From Bacillota bacterium (lineage in GTDB: Bacteria > Bacillota > Limnochordia > DTU087), in the NCBI GenBank assembly GCA_012518315.1, contig JAAYSL010000172.1:1-43412 (forward strand): 43,412 bases of DNA, written 5' to 3'. The position numbers and the translations under genes were made by a program. Of this stretch, positions 37,492 through 43,412 are shown piece by piece; the first letter of the stretch is position 1, and each line of letters opens with the position of its first letter. The notes beneath the pieces are model-generated. The model saw only the letters and a program-made list of their open reading frames with translations, was not told the DNA's origin and made no database searches.

Positions 37492-40400
37492 CTAGGCCAT
37501 CGAGACAGCCACACGCCCCTGAAGGAAGTACAAATATGCTTGCCATACCTTCTGCCCAAAGATCATCTCTACAGCTTGGCAGTACTGATCAATTTGGATC
37601 TGGTAAGCAGTTGCCGCTTTCGGCGCCTCCTGGGAGGAGACACTGTCGGTCTTGAAATCTACCAAAAGAAAACCCCGAGGCTCCTTAACCAGGCAATCGA
37701 TGACACCCTGGATGATCACACTATCGTTATTCCTTCCTTGGTGTCCATAGATTTTCTCCGTAGGAATGGCCAGAGTAAAAGGCACCTCCCGCCAAACAGC
37801 CCCCGGATGCTCTAGTAGCCGCTGCCCCAAAGCCCCTTGGAAAAAATACCTGATTGATTCGAGATCTACAGCCGCCAACTGTGCTTCTGTAATAAACCCT
37901 GACTGAACTAAGCGGGTTGCCTCCCTCTTGAGAACTACCATCTTAGCCAAGTCTTTGGTAAGATCAAGATGCTGTAAGGTCGTATGAGTCCATATACCCC
38001 TTTCTATGGCACTGACCTTGTCTTGTTCTGCCAGAACAAACCTCGGTCTGCGGGTTACATGGCGCCGATTCCCAGCGGATAGATGACTACTGCCATGGGC
38101 GGGGCTCCACTGGTCTATGTAACCATCCATATGGCCATCATCGGCTTCTGCAGCCACCCATCGCTTTAATTCGGTGACAGAGATCTTGGCAGGAAGGTTT
38201 GCCGCCGACTGGGCAGGATACTGCCACAGGAGTCGCTGAGCAAATCGCTCATCTAGTTCTTCAGGCCAAGTCCAATCATGAACTGGCTGCAACTCTCTAA
38301 TCCGCTGCCACGGTATCATGTTGTCTGTTTTGGCATCTAACGGCTCATACAGCCAACTAAGGGGCTTAGAATAACCCTCCACCCAAAGGTACCAGCTAGA
38401 CGGATCATCTGCTACAATCGAGTCTACTGATAACGGGTCCTTCATTCCACCGGCGTTTCGCAAGGTCTCTCCATCCCGGTGACGACAAACAGCCGGGCAT
38501 AGCCAATCTAGATAATGCTTGGCCGAAATCAATAGATCACTGGATAGATGCAAGTCTTCAGCCAAAACCCCAGATACCCATTTTGCACAGTTTTTGGCCA
38601 AATCCCGGCCACTACCCACCAAAATAAGTCGCTCCCGGGCCCGGGTCATGGCCACATAGAGTATACGCATCTCCTCTGCCAGGCTATCCTGAAGCAAACG
38701 CCCTTTGATCACTTGGTGGGACAAAGAGCTATACTGAAACCGCTTGTCCACATCGATGACATTTAGCCCCAGACCTAGATCCTTATGGAGCAAAATATCT
38801 TGCTTTAGATCCTCTTGGTTGAAGCCTTTTCCTAGATTAGCCAAGAAAACCACGGGAAACTCTAGCCCTTTGCTCTTGTGCATGCTCATCACGCGGACAA
38901 CATCTTCACCTTCGCCAATGGGCCTGACTTCCCCTAAATCATCTTCCTCCTGCAATCTTTCTAGGAACCGGACAAAGCGAGATAGGCCTCTCCCGGAAAA
39001 CTCATCAAACTCTCGGGCCCGATCATGCAAACCTCGCAGATTTGCTTGTCTTTGCTCTCCCTTAGGCATAGAGCCTGCATAATCGTAAAAACCAGTTTCT
39101 CTGTACAGATGCCAGATAAGCTCACTCAAGGGCAGACGGCGAGCCAAGGTTCGCCATCTATCTAGACACTCAAGGGTTTGCCGGAGCTTTTCTCCTAGTT
39201 CATCCGGCTGGCGAGATGCTATCATTACCGCAGCATAGAAGCTCCCTAGGGGCTGGGCTAGTCGCACCAAGGCTAGTTCGTCCTCTGTTAGGGATACCCA
39301 AGGTGCTCGGAAAACCGCAGCCAAAGGTATATCCTGCTGGGGATTATCTAGTACCTGGAGCAAGGAAACCATCAACTTCACTTCGATAGCGGCAAAATAA
39401 CCGGAACCCAGATCAGCATAGGCGGGAATACCAGCTTGCCTAAAAACCTCCATCACTTGATTAGCCCGACCTTTGACCGAACGCATCAAGACCACTATGT
39501 CCCGATATGCAATGGGTCTGTAGCCCTTTAGGGACTTGTCCCAAACAAGTGTAGGCTCATTTTGCCCTTCGTCTTGCATTTGGCCATCCCAGGTTTCCCC
39601 GTCACCATTCACCATCCGATGAATCCTCCGGGCAATCAGCCAGGCTTCCCGCTCAAGCTGCTCCAATTCGGCATGGTCAATATCACCTCGGAAATCCCCT
39701 TTGAGCCTATCTCCCTCCACACCATGATCGTCATCATTGACGCCATCGCCACCATCATCGGTAAGCCCAGCTGCATCGGCCTCTCTTACAGACCCGGATT
39801 CCAAGAGATAGAATTCCAGTCGCCGTTCCCTCAATGAAGTCCCTTCGGCATCCAAAGACTCCTTTGCCGCGGCCACCTCTATCGTCTCCGGTACGATTTG
39901 TGGATAAGTGGCTCCATACTTCAGCTCTGCTTCCTCATCATAGCAGATGCCGGCAAGATCCATGCTCATCAGCTGCCTAAAGATATAGTTCACACCATGG
40001 ATGATCTCCTCCCGGCAGCGGAAATTGGTGCTTAGATCGATGCGCCTTTGTGGTGCCTCACGCCGCGGCGAGAATGCATGGTACTTATGCAGGAAAAGTC
40101 CCGGATCCGTTAAGCGAAAACCGTAAATCGATTGCTTAATATCCCCCACCATGAAGCGAGGGGTAATGCCCGGGCCTTGTGCCTTAACACCGGCAACCAT
40201 AGCTAAGATGCAATCCTGCACCCCATTGGTGTCTTGGTATTCATCAATCAAGATCTCATCAAACCGATCCTGCATGTCCAAAGCCACATTAGAAGGACCC
40301 AATCCTCCTCCATCAAGGGGGATCGTAAGCAGCTTCAGAGCCGACTGCTCAAGATCGGCAAAATCCAATATCCCCTGGCGCCACTTAGCTTGTTGATACT

Positions 40401-41505
40401 CCTTGGTAAATTGATTAACTAACTGGAAAATCAGTTGGACCTTGGGATAAAGCTCCTTCATTTCTCTGACTATCTCAGATTCTCGCCGAGAAAGATAACT
40501 TGACCCTAGCTTTTTGAACCGATCCTTGGCGGCATTCCTTAGTTTTTGGCATTCGGCCTTCAATTCCTCATCCACCTGCATTGCCTTGGTAATACGGGGA
40601 AGAGATGTAAAGGGATCAGGTAAATGGCAGAGCTCATCCCAGACTCCGCTTTCCGCCATCTGCCATAACTCCATCAAGGCCGCCTTCTCCTCTAGCAGGC
40701 GGTCGGCATAACGCTCTGGCCCACTAGGCAAATAGCATAGCCGAAGAGCCTCATCTAGCATCCCCACTATTCGTCGGGCTTCCAATACTACTTGCCTCTG
40801 AGCCTCCCCTACTAGAGGTGAAATCCGGAAGGCCTCCGGATCATTAGGCCAGAAACTGGCTAGTACTTCTTGCTGCCATGCCCGGGGGCTAGGTAAACTC
40901 ATCTGAAACTCGTGGAGGCGGAGGATTAACTTCTTCACCGCCTCATCTCCATTTCGCCCACCATAGGCATCGACCAGATCCAATACCGCCTCATTACCTT
41001 CCAGATAACACTCAGCCAGCACTTGGTCAATTGTCTCATATTTGAGCAAGCTAGCTTCAGCTTCAGTCATGATTCGAAAGCCTGGATCCAAGCCCAGATG
41101 GTAAAAGTATTGCCTTAGTAGTCGGGAGCAAAACGCATGAATTGTCGAGATAGATGCCAGTGGTAGACGGGCAAGTTGCCCCTGTAGCCGTGAGTTCTCT
41201 GGTTCTTGTCCCAATCTTCTTTCCAAAGCTTCCCTAATCCGCTGGCACATCTCCGCCGCTGCCGCCTCAGTGAAGGTGACCACCAAGAGGCGCTCAATGT
41301 CCAGTCCTCCGTCTTTGGGATCGGCGACTAGGCCCTGGATAACCCGCTCTACCAAAACTGCGGTCTTTCCTGCTCCTGCCCCGGCGGACACCAAAACATC
41401 ACATCCCCTAGTATAGATGGCATCAGTCTGCTCTGGTGTCCAAGTTGGGCCAGTTGTCTCTGGTGTCATGTTCTGCATTCTATCTGGCATCCCCATCGAC
41501 TCCAC
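37492..41505 (-). CDS. addA: ATP-dependent helicase/nuclease subunit A (AddA/RexA)
   Basis: WTPEQTDAIYTRGCDVLVSAGAGAGKTAVLVERVI (Walker A), DEILIDEYQDTNGVQ, RVMSMHKSKGLEFPVVFL, GFLLVDFKTDSVS nuclease motif. Confidence 0.96.
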   Translation of the reverse strand: MESMGMPDRMQNMTPETTGPTWTPEQTDAIYTRGCDVLVSAGAGAGKTAVLVERVIQGLVADPKDGGLDIERLLVVTFTEAAAAEMCQRIREALERRLGQEPENSRLQGQLARLPLASISTIHAFCSRLLRQYFYHLGLDPGFRIMTEAEASLLKYETIDQVLAECYLEGNEAVLDLVDAYGGRNGDEAVKKLILRLHEFQMSLPSPRAWQQEVLASFWPNDPEAFRISPLVGEAQRQVVLEARRIVGMLDEALRLCYLPSGPERYADRLLEEKAALMELWQMAESGVWDELCHLPDPFTSLPRITKAMQVDEELKAECQKLRNAAKDRFKKLGSSYLSRRESEIVREMKELYPKVQLIFQLVNQFTKEYQQAKWRQGILDFADLEQSALKLLTIPLDGGGLGPSNVALDMQDRFDEILIDEYQDTNGVQDCILAMVAGVKAQGPGITPRFMVGDIKQSIYGFRLTDPGLFLHKYHAFSPRREAPQRRIDLSTNFRCREEIIHGVNYIFRQLMSMDLAGICYDEEAELKYGATYPQIVPETIEVAAAKESLDAEGTSLRERRLEFYLLESGSVREADAAGLTDDGGDGVNDDDHGVEGDRLKGDFRGDIDHAELEQLEREAWLIARRIHRMVNGDGETWDGQMQDEGQNEPTLVWDKSLKGYRPIAYRDIVVLMRSVKGRANQVMEVFRQAGIPAYADLGSGYFAAIEVKLMVSLLQVLDNPQQDIPLAAVFRAPWVSLTEDELALVRLAQPLGSFYAAVMIASRQPDELGEKLRQTLECLDRWRTLARRLPLSELIWHLYRETGFYDYAGSMPKGEQRQANLRGLHDRAREFDEFSGRGLSRFVRFLERLQEEDDLGEVRPIGEGEDVVRVMSMHKSKGLEFPVVFLANLGKGFNQEDLKQDILLHKDLGLGLNVIDVDKRFQYSSLSHQVIKGRLLQDSLAEEMRILYVAMTRARERLILVGSGRDLAKNCAKWVSGVLAEDLHLSSDLLISAKHYLDWLCPAVCRHRDGETLRNAGGMKDPLSVDSIVADDPSSWYLWVEGYSKPLSWLYEPLDAKTDNMIPWQRIRELQPVHDWTWPEELDERFAQRLLWQYPAQSAANLPAKISVTELKRWVAAEADDGHMDGYIDQWSPAHGSSHLSAGNRRHVTRRPRFVLAEQDKVSAIERGIWTHTTLQHLDLTKDLAKMVVLKREATRLVQSGFITEAQLAAVDLESIRYFFQGALGQRLLEHPGAVWREVPFTLAIPTEKIYGHQGRNNDSVIIQGVIDCLVKEPRGFLLVDFKTDSVSSQEAPKAATAYQIQIDQYCQAVEMIFGQKVWQAYLYFLQGRVAVSMA

Positions 41506-43412
41506 CTTTACCTCCCACTTCCTGCCTTTGGCCTACAGCCTCCGCCATGTACGCTAGAGCTTCGTCACTAGAGAGTTCGGGAATATACCGGTATCCACAG
41601 CCAGGTACACCGAGCTCAAAACGGCATACTGGCATATAGGGACAATAAGTACAAGGTCGGCTCCTTACCTTCCGATAAGGCCAGATACCAACTTCACCCT
41701 TTAGAATTGCTTTTGCTTGATTGCGGATGTGGTCTTTAACATACTCTAGCAGTACTTGACAATCATGGGCCGAGTAGGCGGAGGAGTCCGAATAAAACCC
41801 TCCGTCTTTCTTAATGCCAACAGGCAATAATTCAGATCGACCACTAAGCCCGCTTTCCATAAGGTCAATTACATCGGCATCAGCCAGCATTATTCCACTG
41901 GTCTTGTACTTGGCTAGAAGGGCTGCCTCTAAGTCCTTTTCATCGACTGGGCCCTCTAGCTTAACTAGAGGTTCACTTAGGGGAAAATACAGAGCGCCAA
42001 CAGGTATCACCCGTAGGGCACCTTCGCTTATGACTGCCTGTCTATTATCCATAAGAGCACCGACATAGGCCAAAAGCTGCAAAGAGAACCCATGATAGAC
42101 ATCGGCAAGGCCGAGTTTTTTGCCTCCCCGCTTAAAGTCGATTACCCGCAAGTATAGTGTATCACCGACTTTGGCAGCCTCAATTCGATCGATTCTGCCC
42201 CTGAGGTGCACAGAGTTATGCGCATCCAAGGGTATTTCCCAAGCTGACAGCTTCTGGGATGATCCGAAAGCAGCTTCCACTGCTATGGGGCGAAACTGCC
42301 CCCGGCGGGCGTGTTCAGCCAACACCATCACCACCCGCTGGAAACCCCGACCCATCCGTGCAATTCTGGAGGCATAGCTTTCCACGACATCGGCATATGC
42401 CGGTGCATACTTCTGGGCAGTTGTTTGCCAAATCTCATCGGCTAAGTTCTTAAGCTCAGCATCATCTAGTTCAGCCAGATCTTGTCTTTTCTTCCATAGA
42501 TGCCTAGTGAGACTAGCTAAGGCTTCATGCCAAAGCTGGCCTTCTACCCGAGGATCCCACCTTAGTACAGCCCTCTCTTCTAGCCTTAGCACCGCCCGGG
42601 CAAAAAACTGGAAAGGACACGCGGCCGCCGCTTCTAAGTGATGGATATTGGTAACAAAAGTGTCTCCGTGTAATTGCCTGGTAATTGCATCACTTAGTGG
42701 GCCCGCCTGATTTGTATAGGTAAGCCCCGCTAAACACCGCTTTAGAGTCACTCTACCCTGTTCTTGGCCAAGGAGCCAATCATAAAGAGCAAGGACTCTC
42801 TGCAAGTTAGTACTGTCTATTTCCCCCTGTAGACTATCCTTGTACTTTCCCAGAGTGGTGCCCACAAAGCTTGCGGCATCAGCTATGGTACAAGGCAACT
42901 GGGCATCTTTGTCTATGGGTGTGTCAGAAAAATGATCTGCCTCCTGAGCATTCGCTCCCCCCTCCAGTCCGGGGAATAGCTCCTTTAAGTCCTTTACTAT
43001 TGTGGCGGGTCCCAAAGCCTTGCCATCCCCATCAGCTAAGGGATAGCTAACATAAAGACTCTCCTTGGCTCGGGTAAATAGGGAGTACCAGAAAAACGGT
43101 TCCCGAACCATCTGTGACTGCCTCTGGGGCTCAAGCGACCAGCCTCTAGGTTGTAGGGCCAATCGTTCTGCATCGTTTAGGATTGTATCTTCTCCCTCAA
43201 CAACCCGTAGGTGTTTTTCGTCACCTCCAAGGATCATAAGCACACTCACCTCGACATTGACTAGCCTATTGGGAGTGCTAACTAAGACCTGATCAAGTCC
43301 TTGGGGGATACGGGTGAGGCGCAAATTATCTAAACTTGCTTGCATTACGCTAGCAAACTCTTCCCAGATAAGTAGTGTATTGCCGAGACTTTGCATAAAG
43401 TCATCAACTAGA
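41480..43412 (-). CDS. addB: ATP-dependent nuclease subunit B (AddB), C-terminal part, truncated at window edge
   Basis: LYLRVIDFKRGGKKL nuclease motif and C-terminal 4Fe-4S cysteines (CTYCPYMPVCRFELGVPGC). Frame stays open past the track start (LVDDFMQSLGN...). Overlaps addA by 26 bp. Confidence 0.93.
   Translation of the reverse strand, partial: LVDDFMQSLGNTLLIWEEFASVMQASLDNLRLTRIPQGLDQVLVSTPNRLVNVEVSVLMILGGDEKHLRVVEGEDTILNDAERLALQPRGWSLEPQRQSQMVREPFFWYSLFTRAKESLYVSYPLADGDGKALGPATIVKDLKELFPGLEGGANAQEADHFSDTPIDKDAQLPCTIADAASFVGTTLGKYKDSLQGEIDSTNLQRVLALYDWLLGQEQGRVTLKRCLAGLTYTNQAGPLSDAITRQLHGDTFVTNIHHLEAAAACPFQFFARAVLRLEERAVLRWDPRVEGQLWHEALASLTRHLWKKRQDLAELDDAELKNLADEIWQTTAQKYAPAYADVVESYASRIARMGRGFQRVVMVLAEHARRGQFRPIAVEAAFGSSQKLSAWEIPLDAHNSVHLRGRIDRIEAAKVGDTLYLRVIDFKRGGKKLGLADVYHGFSLQLLAYVGALMDNRQAVISEGALRVIPVGALYFPLSEPLVKLEGPVDEKDLEAALLAKYKTSGIMLADADVIDLMESGLSGRSELLPVGIKKDGGFYSDSSAYSAHDCQVLLEYVKDHIRNQAKAILKGEVGIWPYRKVRSRPCTYCPYMPVCRFELGVPGCGYRYIPELSSDEALAYMAEAVGQRQEVGGKGGVDGDAR

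Noticed and set aside
1-43412. CRISPR arrays, tRNA or rRNA genes
   Set aside because: No regularly spaced direct repeats, cloverleaf-like segments or rRNA-like sequence noticed on reading; tool-based scans were not possible.

Overview
This 43.4-kb window is a gene-dense bacterial chromosome segment. It looks like a Firmicutes lineage, judging by AddAB, a SleB-type hydrolase and AGGAGG-like RBSs. Much of it concerns carbohydrate catabolism. The minus-strand run at 6.8-20.1 kb holds a CUT1 sugar importer (SBP plus two permeases), a GH13 enzyme, a GH106-like enzyme, a LacI regulator, a URO-D-family protein and an uncharacterised protein. A plus-strand block at 20.5-25.0 kb holds a sugar epimerase-like TIM barrel and an Rbs-type ABC importer. 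Beyond these are an anSME-type radical SAM protein with a C-terminal SEC-C motif, azlCD, an Mrp ATPase, a second URO-D protein, an MscS channel, aldose epimerase, Gfo/Idh oxidoreductases, OsmC plus CsoR, GH127, a cell-wall hydrolase, addA, and partial addB. The most notable signal is at the left edge and is absent from the ORF track because it runs off the window. Minus-strand positions 433 to <1 encode the N-terminus of an IscB (PLMP-like domain, RuvC-I, Arg-rich bridge helix). It is preceded by about 230 nt of structured noncoding DNA that looks like a HEARO/omega-RNA and ends in an IS200/IS605-type hairpin end (cgtgggtagttgac, 652-665). The same 14-nt terminus recurs at 28681-28694 in a short, highly structured element with no nuclease ORF. 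Family names come from reading the translations by eye; no database search was possible.
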